Shown: in pieces, positions 1-9,446 of the stretch
How the letters are laid out: each line of letters begins with the position of its first letter
How positions within the stretch are numbered: position 1 is the stretch's first letter
Source: JBKJZO01 sp046715235
GTDB taxonomy: Bacteria; Actinomycetota; Actinomycetes; BP-191
Direction of reading: 5' to 3'
DNA length: 29,204 nucleotides
Assembly: GCA_046715235.1 (NCBI GenBank)
Contig: JBKJZO010000184.1
Coordinates: 1 to 29,204 of the forward strand
Made by a program: the position numbers and the translations under genes
Notes under the pieces: model-generated
The model's input: the letters and a program-made list of their open reading frames with translations, nothing else
The model's database searches: none
Told to the model about the DNA's origin: nothing

Positions 1-2
1 AC

Positions 3-1298
3 GGCCGCCCGTACCTCGTCATGGAGTACTACCCGCGACCGCACCTGGGTGCCCGCGCGCGCAACGAGCGGATCTCGGTTCCCGAGGTGCTGCGCATCGG
101 GATCCAGGTCTCCGGCGCGGTCGAAAGCGCGCATCGGCTCGGGATCCTGCATAGGGATATCAAGCCCGCCAACCTGCTGACGAGTCAGTACGGGCGCCCG
201 GGACTGACCGACTTCGGCATCTCTGCCAGCAGGGGCGCGAAGGTCGAAGAGGATGATCGCGGCGGTATGTCGATTCCCTGGACCGCGCCCGAGGTGTTCC
301 GGCCCGAGACCGATCCCGACGAGCGTTGCGACGTCTACTCACTCGGCGCGACGGTGTGGCACATGCTGGTCGGGCACTCGCCGTTCGACATTCCTGAGGG
401 CGACAACCGCCCGCTCGCACTCATGCGCAGGATAGAAAACGACCGGGTGCCGGCAACCGGCCGCCAAGACGTCCCGCTGTCGCTGGAGCGGGTGCTCGAG
501 CAGTCGATGCGAAAGAACCCGGCCAACCGTTTTCCGTCGGCCTTCGACTTCGCCCGGGCACTTCAGTCGGTTCAGCAGGAGCTCTCGCTCGGCGTGACGC
601 CAATCGAGATCCCGGACGTCGACGGCGCGCACTCGCGACCGCGCGAGGACGCGGGGCACGCTGACCTCGACGCGACGCGGTTCAAGCCGACGCGCATCGA
701 TGCGCAGACGCCGTCGCCGCGACCCAACAGCGCCGTGCCGTCGCAACAGCAAGGGCAACCGACTCACAACGGTGCGGACGGCGAGTGGGTGGAGGGCACC
801 ATCGCCCGTCCGACGGCGTCGTCGCAGCTGCCAACCGCGCCTAAGGCGCCGGTCGCGACTGCTCCTGACCGTGAGCAAAGCCGCAAGCGGCTCCTCGCTC
901 TGTCGCTGGGCGGTCTGGCACTGGCCGCGGTCGCAGCAATTGTCGCCGTACTCGTGATCAGTGGCGACTCGGGGGAGGGTGACCCTGTCGTGCTGCCGAG
1001 CCGCAAACCCGTTCCGCAGGAGGTAACTTCCGCCGCCTTCGTCGCCGCGGTTGAAGGCGCCGCGGCGCGGATCTCGCCGGCGAAGGTGCGTTTCAGCTGG
1101 AAATCGCCCGACCCCGAGCCGGGTGACTTCTACGTCGTGACGCGCACCGATTCCGAGGCGGGAGCTCAGGTCAACATCCGGCTGAAGACGCCGTCCTACG
1201 AGGTGGAGACGACCACCGCTCGTCCCTGTTTGTCGGTGGTCCTGGTGCGTGACTCGGGGCAGGCCAGTGAGGCGACGGTCATGTGCCTGGAGACATAG
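3..1298 (+). CDS. Membrane serine/threonine protein kinase, 5' end missing
   Basis: The reading frame is open from the window edge (first full codon at 3), so the N-lobe with the glycine loop and ATP-binding lysine lies outside. The visible C-lobe has the catalytic loop HRDIKPAN at 150-173, the DFG motif at 210 and an APE motif near 287, so the visible catalytic motifs are intact. A proline- and glutamine-rich linker follows, then one membrane helix (about 892-960) and an outer domain of about 110 residues. That domain starts with a VRFSW-type strand and carries two cysteines near the end, resembling a fibronectin type III fold. The layout matches PknB-like receptor kinases of actinomycetes. 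It likely phosphorylates envelope or FHA proteins; the next large gene encodes an FHA protein. The ATG at 21 is internal, not the start. Confidence 0.93.
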   Translation, partial: GRPYLVMEYYPRPHLGARARNERISVPEVLRIGIQVSGAVESAHRLGILHRDIKPANLLTSQYGRPGLTDFGISASRGAKVEEDDRGGMSIPWTAPEVFRPETDPDERCDVYSLGATVWHMLVGHSPFDIPEGDNRPLALMRRIENDRVPATGRQDVPLSLERVLEQSMRKNPANRFPSAFDFARALQSVQQELSLGVTPIEIPDVDGAHSRPREDAGHADLDATRFKPTRIDAQTPSPRPNSAVPSQQQGQPTHNGADGEWVEGTIARPTASSQLPTAPKAPVATAPDREQSRKRLLALSLGGLALAAVAAIVAVLVISGDSGEGDPVVLPSRKPVPQEVTSAAFVAAVEGAAARISPAKVRFSWKSPDPEPGDFYVVTRTDSEAGAQVNIRLKTPSYEVETTTARPCLSVVLVRDSGQASEATVMCLET

Positions 1299-1314
1299 AA
1301 GGCAAGGAGTAACT

Positions 1315-1371
1315 ATGCGGGCACGCTCTGCGACCAAACGTGTGCTCAAGTGGGCTAATTCGGACGTATGA
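1315..1371 (+). CDS. Possible 18-residue small ORF or leader peptide
   Basis: A very short ORF starts at an ATG preceded by a good ribosome-binding site (AAGGAG, 1303-1308, six bases upstream). It encodes a basic peptide beginning MRARSATKRV. Its stop overlaps another ATG as ATGA (1368-1371), which opens a 22-codon ORF ending in a second ATGA at 1433-1436. I do not recognise the peptide. It could be a translated small protein, a leader for the FHA gene, or chance. The second and third ORFs have codon use unlike the neighbouring genes, so I do not call them. Confidence 0.25.
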   Translation: MRARSATKRVLKWANSDV

Positions 1372-1393
1372 CGACACAATTTCGGCATGACCT

Positions 1394-1422
1394 TCCGGTC
1401 ATGGTTAGGCGGCTCGTAGAGT
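1394..1422 (+). promoter_or_regulatory. Possible promoter for the FHA-Ig-MoxR operon
   Basis: The 178-base gap after the kinase gene has a TAGAGT hexamer at 1417-1422 that fits an actinobacterial -10 element. The matching -35 region is weak (TTCCGG at 1393-1398, spacer 18). The gap itself is the better argument, since the genes downstream are closely spaced. Confidence 0.25.
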
Positions 1423-1476
1423 GGTCGCACGTATGAAGCTGCGCGCCTGGGGGGGACGCAGAGTGCACGGCCGGAG

Positions 1477-2373
1477 TTGGGGGACAGAGTCATCGACAAG
1501 GCCATATCAGCGCGGGCGGCAACGCCTGCACAGGCGCTGGAGGCAGTGAAGCGGGCCGCTGTTGCGGTCGGCTTCGAAGCCGACCAGACGGCGCCGAATG
1601 CCCTGCGCCTGACCGGACCCGTCCGACCGAGCTGGGCGGTCGCTCTTGCGGGGATATTCGCCATCCCTACGTTGGGCCTGAGCCTGTTCCTGCTGCGAGT
1701 CCGCACCACCGGTGTCGCGACCGCGACGATTGCCGACGGCGTCGCGGGGCTGCACGTGCAACTGTTCGGGCCGCTGCCCGACGAGACGCCCACGGTCATC
1801 GGGGAGATGCTCGCCCAGCCCCAGCCAGCTGCCGCCGACGAGCGCAGCGCGGAGTCCTACGCACCGCGCGCGATGGCGAGGGCATCGGGACCGCTGGCAC
1901 CGAGCGGACTGCGCAAGACCTCGGACTGGCCTATCAACGACGTACCGCTGTCGTCGAGTCACGGCAGCCCTGACCTCAACGCGACCGTGGCGCGTCCACG
2001 TTTCGTCAATCTCACACCGGGCGCCCCGCGGCTTACCTTCGACGGCGGCTTGTCGGTCACCGTCCACAGCTTCGCGCTCATCGGTCGGGCCCCAGCCGCC
2101 GAGCAGGGCGACCCCCCGGCGCAGCTCCTGCCGATTGCCGACCCAGACCTGTCTGTCTCCAAGACGCACTTGGCCGTCGGACTCGACTCCCGCGGCTTCT
2201 GGGTGTGCGACCGGCATTCAACGAACGGCTCGGCCATCACGAACGCCGACGGGGTAAAGGTCCGGTGCATTCCCGGGCAACAGCACTACGTCGCGTCCGG
2301 CTCGACCGTCCACGTGGGGGATCGTTCGTTTTCCGTGGTCATGTCGAGCACGAGCGCCAGACGATCTGGCTGA
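1477..2373 (+). CDS. FHA domain protein with one membrane segment
   Basis: The C-terminal third (about residues 170-290) has the forkhead-associated signature: a GR turn after the first strands, SxSKTHL, then HSTNGS, and a late strand ending FSVVM. FHA domains bind phosphothreonine, so this is a likely partner or substrate of the kinase just upstream. The N-terminal part has a short soluble region followed by a hydrophobic segment around residues 50-70 and a proline- and serine-rich linker. The start is unclear. The TTG at 1477 has GGAG directly against it with no spacer. An in-frame stop lies at 1417, and no ATG or GTG with a good ribosome-binding site is in frame near the beginning. A gap of 52 bases separates it from the giant surface protein gene. 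Confidence 0.85.
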   Translation: MGDRVIDKAISARAATPAQALEAVKRAAVAVGFEADQTAPNALRLTGPVRPSWAVALAGIFAIPTLGLSLFLLRVRTTGVATATIADGVAGLHVQLFGPLPDETPTVIGEMLAQPQPAAADERSAESYAPRAMARASGPLAPSGLRKTSDWPINDVPLSSSHGSPDLNATVARPRFVNLTPGAPRLTFDGGLSVTVHSFALIGRAPAAEQGDPPAQLLPIADPDLSVSKTHLAVGLDSRGFWVCDRHSTNGSAITNADGVKVRCIPGQQHYVASGSTVHVGDRSFSVVMSSTSARRSG

Positions 2374-2425
2374 TATCCCGCTTCTCGGAACGTCGAGCAC
2401 GAATGATTAAGGGGGCATAGGAAGG

Positions 2426-5400
2426 GTGGACGCGATACTGCGCGGACGCCGTTCGGCGGTCGCCTCCACCGCGATCCTGTCCCTCGCGGCAGGATCGCTC
2501 GTCGCGTTGGCGGTCGTCTCCCGCGGCCAGGTCTCGACCAACGTCTCTCTCAACGACGCCGGTGTCTGGGTCACGGGCACGTCCGAGGGAGTGCTCGGCC
2601 TCTTCAACGCTGAGATCCGGCAGTCGGTTATCGGACTCGTACCGCACTCTCAGCAGTTCGACGTCCTGCAGGACGGCTCGACCGTCCTGTTGAACGACGT
2701 CGGTGGCGCGCGGATCCGAGCAGTCGACGTGGCCTCGGCAGCATTCACCGGGGTGGGTGCCGGGGTGCCCACGGACTCGAGGGTCGCGATGGGTGGACGA
2801 ATCGTCGCGGTCCTCGACCCGACCGGCAGCCTGTGGATCCGCGACGCGTCCGACGCGTCGGCGGGTGAGTACGACGGAGACGCCGACTACGACCTGGGCG
2901 CCGGCGCGGCTGTTGCCGTCGGCCGCGACGGCACCGTCTACGCCGCGTCGCTGAAGCAGCAACGGCTGCTGTCGATCCCACCGGGCTCGGTCGGCGCGCG
3001 TCCGAAGTCGACCAGCCTGCCCAAGGACGCCGGCTCCGTCGCCGTGACAGTCGTCGGGGACGAGCCTGTGGTGCTGCTGGGCGGCGGGCGCATCCAGCTT
3101 CCCAACGGCAACCTCGCGCGCCTGCCCGAAGACCCCGGCGCGCAGGTCGCACTCCAGCAGGTGGGCGATGCAGCCGACACGGCACTGGTCGCGACGAACA
3201 AGGCGCTCTACGCCGTCGATCTGAACGGCGGGGCCGTTTCGTCGATCGTCGCTGAAGGCGGCACCGGCGATCCGGCTGCGCCGGTGCGGCTGGGCCGCTG
3301 CTCCTACGGCGCGTGGGGCAAGCGGCCGACGTTGCTGACCGCGTGCGACGGATCCGATGCCAGCGTCGCCGCGGTGGGTGCCGCCACGCCGGCAAAGCTC
3401 GTGTTCCGCGTCAACCGCGGCCGAATCGTGCTCAACGACGTCGCCAACGGGCAGACCTTCCTGCTCGACGACCCGCGCGAACAGCTCGCCGACTGGAAGA
3501 GCGCGCGCTTGCGCGAGGACGAGGCCGACCAAGACCCCAACAAGACCAGCTCGTCCGACAACAGCGAGATCAAGCTGGAAGACCGCAATCGCCCGAACCG
3601 TCCGCCCACCGCGGTTCGCGACACGTTCGGCGTACGTCCTGGGCGCACTGTTGTGCTGCCTGTCCTCGCCAACGACGGAGACCCCGACGGCGACGTGCTC
3701 AGGGTGTCCCAGCTCACGACCGTCCCCGAGTCGGCGATCGGGCAGGCGCAGATCATCGAGAACGGCAAGGCGATCGAGTTCGTCGCCGTTCCCGGCGCCA
3801 CCGGCACAGCATCGTTCGAGTACGTCGTCGACGACGGCCGCACCGGGACCGCGACCGCCCGTGTCACCGTTCCCGTCGTACCAGATGAGGCGAACTCGCC
3901 GCCCCGCCCGCTGTCGGCGAGCGCGACGTCCTCAACGGCCGTTGTCCGCGGCGGCCGGGTCGTGCACAACGTGCTCAAGGATTGGGTCGACCCCGACGGC
4001 GACCCGCTGCTGCTCATGTGCCCACCCGCCAAGGCAGGCGTTGTTTGCAGCCCCGATGGACCGGTGACCTACCAGGATTCGCGGCGGCAGACCGGGTTCG
4101 AACAGCTTCAGCTCGAGGTCAGTGACGGACGCGAGGAGGCGCGCAGCGTCCTCGACATCAACGTCGTCGCTCCTGGCGCACAGCCCCCACTCGCGCGCAG
4201 CGACTATGTCCACGCTTTCGTCGGCCGCACCGTCGTGGCGCTCCCGCTCGAGAACGACACGACGTTCGCCAGGGAACCAGTGCGCCTCGCGAAGATCGAA
4301 GGCTCAGTGCCGACCGTGCACGTCGTACCCGACACCGAGGACGGCAGCATCAATCTCACGCCCAGTGTCCCGGGCACGTACTACCTGACGTATCAGATCG
4401 CGACGGGTCCGCAGTCGGCCTTCGGCATCGTGCGGATCGATGTAACGAAACCTGGTGGGCCGGAGGCGCCGATCGCCGCGCCCGACTCGGCACTGGTCCG
4501 GCCTGACCAGCCGGCGCTGGTCGACGTACTCGCCAACGACGTTGACCCCGGGGGCAACGTTCTCGTCGTCGCCGACGTCCGGTCGTCCTCTCCCGAGTTG
4601 ACTATCGAAGTGCTCGACCGGCAGCTGGTGCGCGTCTCCGCGGAGCCCGGCTTCGAGGGGCCGGCCAACGTCTCGTACTCAGTGAACGCCGGCGCGAAGT
4701 CCGCCTCGAGCTTCCTGCTGGTGCGACGCAAGCCTGACGGAACTCCCAACCAGCCTCCGGTGGCGAAGGACGACCGGGTGGTCGCGCGAGTCGGACAGCC
4801 GGTCTACGTCGGCGTGCTCGACAACGACGCCGACCCTGAGGCGGGCCAGCTCGAGCTGGAGCAGGCGCTGGTCGGCGTCGACTCGGCGTTCCGTCCCTCG
4901 GGCCTGGCGGCGGGCGAAGCGTCCGGGCCGGTCGAGGCGTTCGTCAGCGACGATCAGGTGCGATTGCTCGCACCCTCCGAGCCGGGTCTGGTCTCGCTCG
5001 GATACAGCGTCATCGACCCAGAGGGTCAGGCGACGACAGCGTCGATCACCGTGCAGGTGATCGGGCACGACTCGCCCAACCGGCCACCGACTCCGAAACC
5101 CGTTGAGGCGCGGGTCCTGGCCGGCCGAACGGTGACTGTCGACATCCCGCTGCCGGGCATCGACCCAGACGGCGATCCGGTGAAACTCGAGCCGGTCGAC
5201 TCACCCGCCAAGGGCACACTCGCGATCACCAAGGACAACCGGCTGGCTTTCACCGCCGGTCCTGAAGCCGGCACCTTCGAGTTCCGCTACCAGGTGACCG
5301 ACCCAGGTGGCCTGTCCGGTCAGGCAACCGTGCTGGTCGGAGTGGCTCCGCCGTCACTGACACCGCGGCCGCCGGTCGCGATCAACGACTCGGCGCGCAT

Positions 5401-8400
5401 CCGCAACGACCGTGACCGCATCATCTCGATCCCGGTTATGGCCAACGACTCCGATCCGGACGGCGACACGCTGACGCTGGCCCCCACGTTGACCTCGCCG
5501 GCGGGCATCTCGGCGAAGGTCTCAGGCGAGTACGTCGCGGTGTCGGTCCCGAAGGGGTCGACCGATCAGATGACGATGGGCTACTCCATCTCGTCCGCGG
5601 GCGGTACGGACGACGCCTTGGTCAGCGTCACCGGTAGCCCAACCGCACCGCTCGAGCCGCCGACGGCGGTCGACGACTTCCCGACGGCGGCGGGATTCGG
5701 TGCCACGATCGACGTACCGGTTCTGGCCAACGACACGAATGCCACAGGTCCACCGGCTGAGCTCGAGGTGTCAACGGAGCCCGGCGCGGTCGGGCCGGTT
5801 GGCGTCGCGGCACGATTGAACGCCAAGACCGTGCGGGTGACGCGGACCGACCGCGACCAATGGGCGACCTACACGATCAATGACGCCGACGGCGGCGAGG
5901 CCAAGGCGTTCATCTTCGTGCCGCGAAACGACAACCAGGCGCCGCGGCCGGTCGACCCGCTGCCTCTGTTCGAAGTGCAGTCAGGCGCCGCCAGGCAGTT
6001 GTCGATCGCCGACTTTGCCGTCGACCCCGAAGGTAGCCGCGTCGAGCTTACGACGACCGACGCCATCAGCTCGAGCGGTGTCGCCGTGTCGAACGTTTCG
6101 CGCACCGGTTTCACCGTCCGCCCGACGATCCCGTCGGGCAAGGCGTCGCTGACGTTCGAGGTCATGGACGGCGCCAACGGCTCCGATCCCAATGTGCGCA
6201 AGGGCAAGATCACCATCGTCGTCGTGGTGCTGCCGGTCGACGAGGTGCCGCCGGTGTTCGCGACCCAGCGAATATCGGTCGAGTACAAGTCGCCGAAACC
6301 GGCGACGCTCAACCTGGAGAACTTCACCACCGCGGGTCCGAACGACGCGGGGCGGTTCTCCTATAAGCAGTTGAACGGCCGCATCGCCGGGCTCGGCGCC
6401 TCTCTGAGCGGGCCGCGGGGGACCATCCTCACTGTGTCCGCGGCCGGTGCGCCGGTGGGCACGCGCACGTCTCTCACGTTCACCGTGGCCCTCGGCAAGG
6501 TGTCGAGCATCGGCCGCGTCGACGTCGACGTCGTACAGACCAGGAAGCCGCCACCGCGCGCCACTGACTGTTCGGTGGGCGGGGCATCGGCAGGTTCGAC
6601 TTTCACCGTCGACCTGACCCGATGCACGGTTAACCCGTTCCCCGAGGTGGCGCTGGTCGTGACTCCGGAGACGTGGCGGTCGCAGGCCGGCTCGGCAACC
6701 GCCCGGGGGCTGACCGTGTCGGTCTCGGTTCCGTCCGGCTTCAGCGGCTCGGGGCGGGTGCCCTACACGGTGCAGGACAAGCTTGGGCGTACGGCGTCCG
6801 CGAACATCGTGTTCTCGGTCCTTGGCCGGGCCGGGCCTCCTGGACAGCCAGAAATCGTCACGCCATTGCCTGGCGGCGGCACCGCGGTGCTGACGTGGAC
6901 GGCGGCCGACCCCAACGGCGGCACGATCGACTACTACACCGTCAGGGACCCGTCGAACGGCTACTCGCAGCGCTGCCCGGGAGCGGTTACGCGCTGCGTC
7001 ATCACCGGAATCGACTACGAAAAGCCCTACACGTTCACCGTCACCGCGCACACGATCGAGAGGGGTGACGGGCAGCCGAGCGCGCCGGTCACCCTGTCCG
7101 GCGGCGCGGCGGCGCGCCATTCGATGGGCAACCTCGATGCCAACGCGGGCGATGGCCGAGCGACCCTGACGTGGACCGGCACGTTCAGCGGAACGCCGAT
7201 CACCTCGTACGTCGTCACCCTGCGGCCGGCACCGAGCTCCGGCGCCGGCGTGTTCACCATCCCCGCGCCGAGCGGGAGCAGTCCGCAACGCGTCAGCCTC
7301 ACCGTCACCGACCTGCGCAACGGCACCGATTACTCGTACACCGTCGCCGCGATGACCAAGGACGGCGAGAAGACCTTCGAGACGACCAGCGGAATCTTCA
7401 CGCCCGCCGGGCCCGTGACGCAGCCGGCGGCGCCGACCGCCGTGGCCACCGGCGGCCTGCGCGGCGGGCAGGTGACCGTTAGCTGGGATCCCGCCAACAT
7501 CGCGGCGGTGGTCAACGGCCGGCTTACCTCGCTGAAGATCATGCAGGGCGGCTCGCAGCAGGCCGCTATCGAGGCCACCGCGGCACTGAACGCCGGCCGA
7601 ATGGTCATCGAGGGCCTCGATACCAGAGGCACCTACAGCTTTGCGCTGCAGGTGACCAACGGCGGTGGTTTCACTGCGACCAGCACGTCCAACAGCGCAA
7701 CGGTGGAAGGCAAGCCGGGCACTCCGGCGTTCGGCACGCCTGTCGCCGGGGACGGCCAGGCCACGCTGCCGTTCGTGTTGGGTGCGGTCAACGGCACCGG
7801 CTACCGAAGCATCACGCTCGCCGTCGCCAACCGGACGAGGGGCGGGACGCGCAACGTCGCCGTTCCCGTCGTGGCCGGCCAGTCGTCGTACGCCCCGGTC
7901 GTGTCGTCGCTCGTCAACGGCGAGACGTACGCCTTCAGTGTCACCGCCTGCAACACGTCGCTGTGCAGTGACTCTGCCGAGGCACCCGGCACGGTCGTGC
8001 CGTTCGGTGTTCCCGAGGCGCCGCAGCCGACCGTGACAGTGGTCCGGCAGCGAGTCACGTTCAGCTGGGAAAACCCTGACTTCAACGGCGCCGCGGGCGT
8101 GCTCGGGATCGCGATTACCGGTGCGGGATACCCCACCGGCGCGTGCCCGACGCAGACGGTCGGCGCCGGCACCTGCAGCTTCACCGGCTCGTGGAACACG
8201 GCCTACACGTTGGTCGTGACAGCGCGAACGGCGGGCGGCACCGACTCGAATTCGGTCATGGGTACGGTGGCGCCGGCGGCCAAGCCGGTCGCGCCGAGGA
8301 TCAGGGGCACCTCATCCGGGCAGACCGTCACGTTCGCCTGGTCCGCTCCGAATTTCGACGGTCTGCCCGGCACCATGACGATCGACGTCACGGGCGAGGG

Positions 8401-9403
8401 CTATGCGGGCGGCTGCCCGACGACCGATTCGGGTTCCGGGGCGTGCTCGTTCACCGGCGACTGGAACACGGCGTACACCATTCTCATCACCGTGGTGAGC
8501 GAGGGCGGGACCGACACCGCAACGGCGACAACCCGCGTCATGCCGGCGCCGCAGCCGGTCGCGCCACAGCCGACCGGATCTGCCTCGGGCCCGGTGGTGC
8601 GGTTCGACTGGGGGCCGCCGAACTTCAACGGACTGCCCGGCACCATGTCGATCGAGGTGACCGGCAGCGGGTACCCCGGTGGGTGCCCGGACTCGAGCAG
8701 CGGTGCTGGAAGCTGCAGCTTCATCGGCAACTGGAACACGGCCTACCAGATGACGATCACCGTGCGGACCGCCGGCGGTACCGATGCGAAGTCCGCGACG
8801 GTGAGCGTGGGCGGCCCGCCGGAGCCGGTAGCACCGCAGCCGAGCGGATCCACCAGCGGACGTCTGGTCCAATTCAGCTGGGGTGACCCCGACTACCAGG
8901 GCCTGCCCGGCACGATGAGCATCTCGGTGACCGGCGACGGCTACCCGGGCGGATGTCCGACGTCGGCGTCCGGGAGTGGCAGCTGCGCCTTCACCGGCGA
9001 CTACAACACGTCGTACCGGATGGTGATCAGGGTCGACACGGCCGGCGGCTCGGACAGGAAGTCGGCGACCACTACGGTCGGTCCGCCGCCGGCGCCGAAG
9101 GCACCGAAGCCACAAGGCTCGGCTTCAGGACTGCAGGTCACGTTCTCGTGGGGTGCCCCCGACTACAACGGGTTGCCAGGCACGATGACGATCTCGGTGT
9201 CCGGCGCCGGCTATCCCGATGGCGCATGCCAGCCGTCGGCGTCCGGCGGCGCAGGTAGCTGCACGTTCGACGGCAACTACAGCACGACGTACACGATGAC
9301 CATCCAGGTCGAGACCGCCGGCGGCACCGACACGGCAAGCGACTCGGTGACGACGGACGACCCACCGCCCCTGCCGACCGTCACCGTTCCACCCCTCCCA
9401 TGA
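2426..9403 (+). CDS. Giant membrane-anchored surface protein with cadherin/Ig-like and FN3-like repeats
   Basis: This 2325-residue protein starts at a GTG behind AAGGGGG. Residues about 11-32 form one membrane helix with no obvious cleavage site, so it is probably anchored with the rest outside. Residues about 35-350 look like a beta-propeller (repeated short strands with VGRDG and DLNGG turns). After an acidic linker come about nine cadherin/Ig-like domains (residues about 392-1270), marked by PPxAxxD at their starts and LANDxDPDGD-type loops that may bind calcium. FN3-like domains follow from about 1470, then five ~90-residue two-cysteine repeats (1862-2314) and a proline-rich tail. There is no LPxTG motif or C-terminal helix. 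The family sits beside MoxR, DUF58 and transglutaminase-fold genes in other actinomycetes. An adhesive or scaffold role is inferred, not shown. Confidence 0.9.
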   Translation: MDAILRGRRSAVASTAILSLAAGSLVALAVVSRGQVSTNVSLNDAGVWVTGTSEGVLGLFNAEIRQSVIGLVPHSQQFDVLQDGSTVLLNDVGGARIRAVDVASAAFTGVGAGVPTDSRVAMGGRIVAVLDPTGSLWIRDASDASAGEYDGDADYDLGAGAAVAVGRDGTVYAASLKQQRLLSIPPGSVGARPKSTSLPKDAGSVAVTVVGDEPVVLLGGGRIQLPNGNLARLPEDPGAQVALQQVGDAADTALVATNKALYAVDLNGGAVSSIVAEGGTGDPAAPVRLGRCSYGAWGKRPTLLTACDGSDASVAAVGAATPAKLVFRVNRGRIVLNDVANGQTFLLDDPREQLADWKSARLREDEADQDPNKTSSSDNSEIKLEDRNRPNRPPTAVRDTFGVRPGRTVVLPVLANDGDPDGDVLRVSQLTTVPESAIGQAQIIENGKAIEFVAVPGATGTASFEYVVDDGRTGTATARVTVPVVPDEANSPPRPLSASATSSTAVVRGGRVVHNVLKDWVDPDGDPLLLMCPPAKAGVVCSPDGPVTYQDSRRQTGFEQLQLEVSDGREEARSVLDINVVAPGAQPPLARSDYVHAFVGRTVVALPLENDTTFAREPVRLAKIEGSVPTVHVVPDTEDGSINLTPSVPGTYYLTYQIATGPQSAFGIVRIDVTKPGGPEAPIAAPDSALVRPDQPALVDVLANDVDPGGNVLVVADVRSSSPELTIEVLDRQLVRVSAEPGFEGPANVSYSVNAGAKSASSFLLVRRKPDGTPNQPPVAKDDRVVARVGQPVYVGVLDNDADPEAGQLELEQALVGVDSAFRPSGLAAGEASGPVEAFVSDDQVRLLAPSEPGLVSLGYSVIDPEGQATTASITVQVIGHDSPNRPPTPKPVEARVLAGRTVTVDIPLPGIDPDGDPVKLEPVDSPAKGTLAITKDNRLAFTAGPEAGTFEFRYQVTDPGGLSGQATVLVGVAPPSLTPRPPVAINDSARIRNDRDRIISIPVMANDSDPDGDTLTLAPTLTSPAGISAKVSGEYVAVSVPKGSTDQMTMGYSISSAGGTDDALVSVTGSPTAPLEPPTAVDDFPTAAGFGATIDVPVLANDTNATGPPAELEVSTEPGAVGPVGVAARLNAKTVRVTRTDRDQWATYTINDADGGEAKAFIFVPRNDNQAPRPVDPLPLFEVQSGAARQLSIADFAVDPEGSRVELTTTDAISSSGVAVSNVSRTGFTVRPTIPSGKASLTFEVMDGANGSDPNVRKGKITIVVVVLPVDEVPPVFATQRISVEYKSPKPATLNLENFTTAGPNDAGRFSYKQLNGRIAGLGASLSGPRGTILTVSAAGAPVGTRTSLTFTVALGKVSSIGRVDVDVVQTRKPPPRATDCSVGGASAGSTFTVDLTRCTVNPFPEVALVVTPETWRSQAGSATARGLTVSVSVPSGFSGSGRVPYTVQDKLGRTASANIVFSVLGRAGPPGQPEIVTPLPGGGTAVLTWTAADPNGGTIDYYTVRDPSNGYSQRCPGAVTRCVITGIDYEKPYTFTVTAHTIERGDGQPSAPVTLSGGAAARHSMGNLDANAGDGRATLTWTGTFSGTPITSYVVTLRPAPSSGAGVFTIPAPSGSSPQRVSLTVTDLRNGTDYSYTVAAMTKDGEKTFETTSGIFTPAGPVTQPAAPTAVATGGLRGGQVTVSWDPANIAAVVNGRLTSLKIMQGGSQQAAIEATAALNAGRMVIEGLDTRGTYSFALQVTNGGGFTATSTSNSATVEGKPGTPAFGTPVAGDGQATLPFVLGAVNGTGYRSITLAVANRTRGGTRNVAVPVVAGQSSYAPVVSSLVNGETYAFSVTACNTSLCSDSAEAPGTVVPFGVPEAPQPTVTVVRQRVTFSWENPDFNGAAGVLGIAITGAGYPTGACPTQTVGAGTCSFTGSWNTAYTLVVTARTAGGTDSNSVMGTVAPAAKPVAPRIRGTSSGQTVTFAWSAPNFDGLPGTMTIDVTGEGYAGGCPTTDSGSGACSFTGDWNTAYTILITVVSEGGTDTATATTRVMPAPQPVAPQPTGSASGPVVRFDWGPPNFNGLPGTMSIEVTGSGYPGGCPDSSSGAGSCSFIGNWNTAYQMTITVRTAGGTDAKSATVSVGGPPEPVAPQPSGSTSGRLVQFSWGDPDYQGLPGTMSISVTGDGYPGGCPTSASGSGSCAFTGDYNTSYRMVIRVDTAGGSDRKSATTTVGPPPAPKAPKPQGSASGLQVTFSWGAPDYNGLPGTMTISVSGAGYPDGACQPSASGGAGSCTFDGNYSTTYTMTIQVETAGGTDTASDSVTTDDPPPLPTVTVPPLP
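8009..9367 (+). repeat. Five tandem ~270-bp coding repeats in the giant surface protein
   Basis: Units lie at 8009-8281 (91 codons), 8282-8551, 8552-8821 and 8822-9091 (90 codons each), and 9092-9367 (92 codons). Each begins with a PxAPxP-like linker, then an FSW or FDW strand, a P(D/N)(F/Y)xGLPGTM segment, GYPxG, a first Cys, a Gly/Ser-rich turn, a second Cys followed by F, a (W/Y)NTxY strand and an AGGTD turn. Units 2 to 4 keep exactly 90 codons, which suggests recent internal duplication. The paired cysteines probably form a disulfide outside the cell. Confidence 0.93.
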
Positions 9404-9446
9404 GACACAGGCCAGCGAGACCCGTCGTAGCGAGGAGACAGCACAA

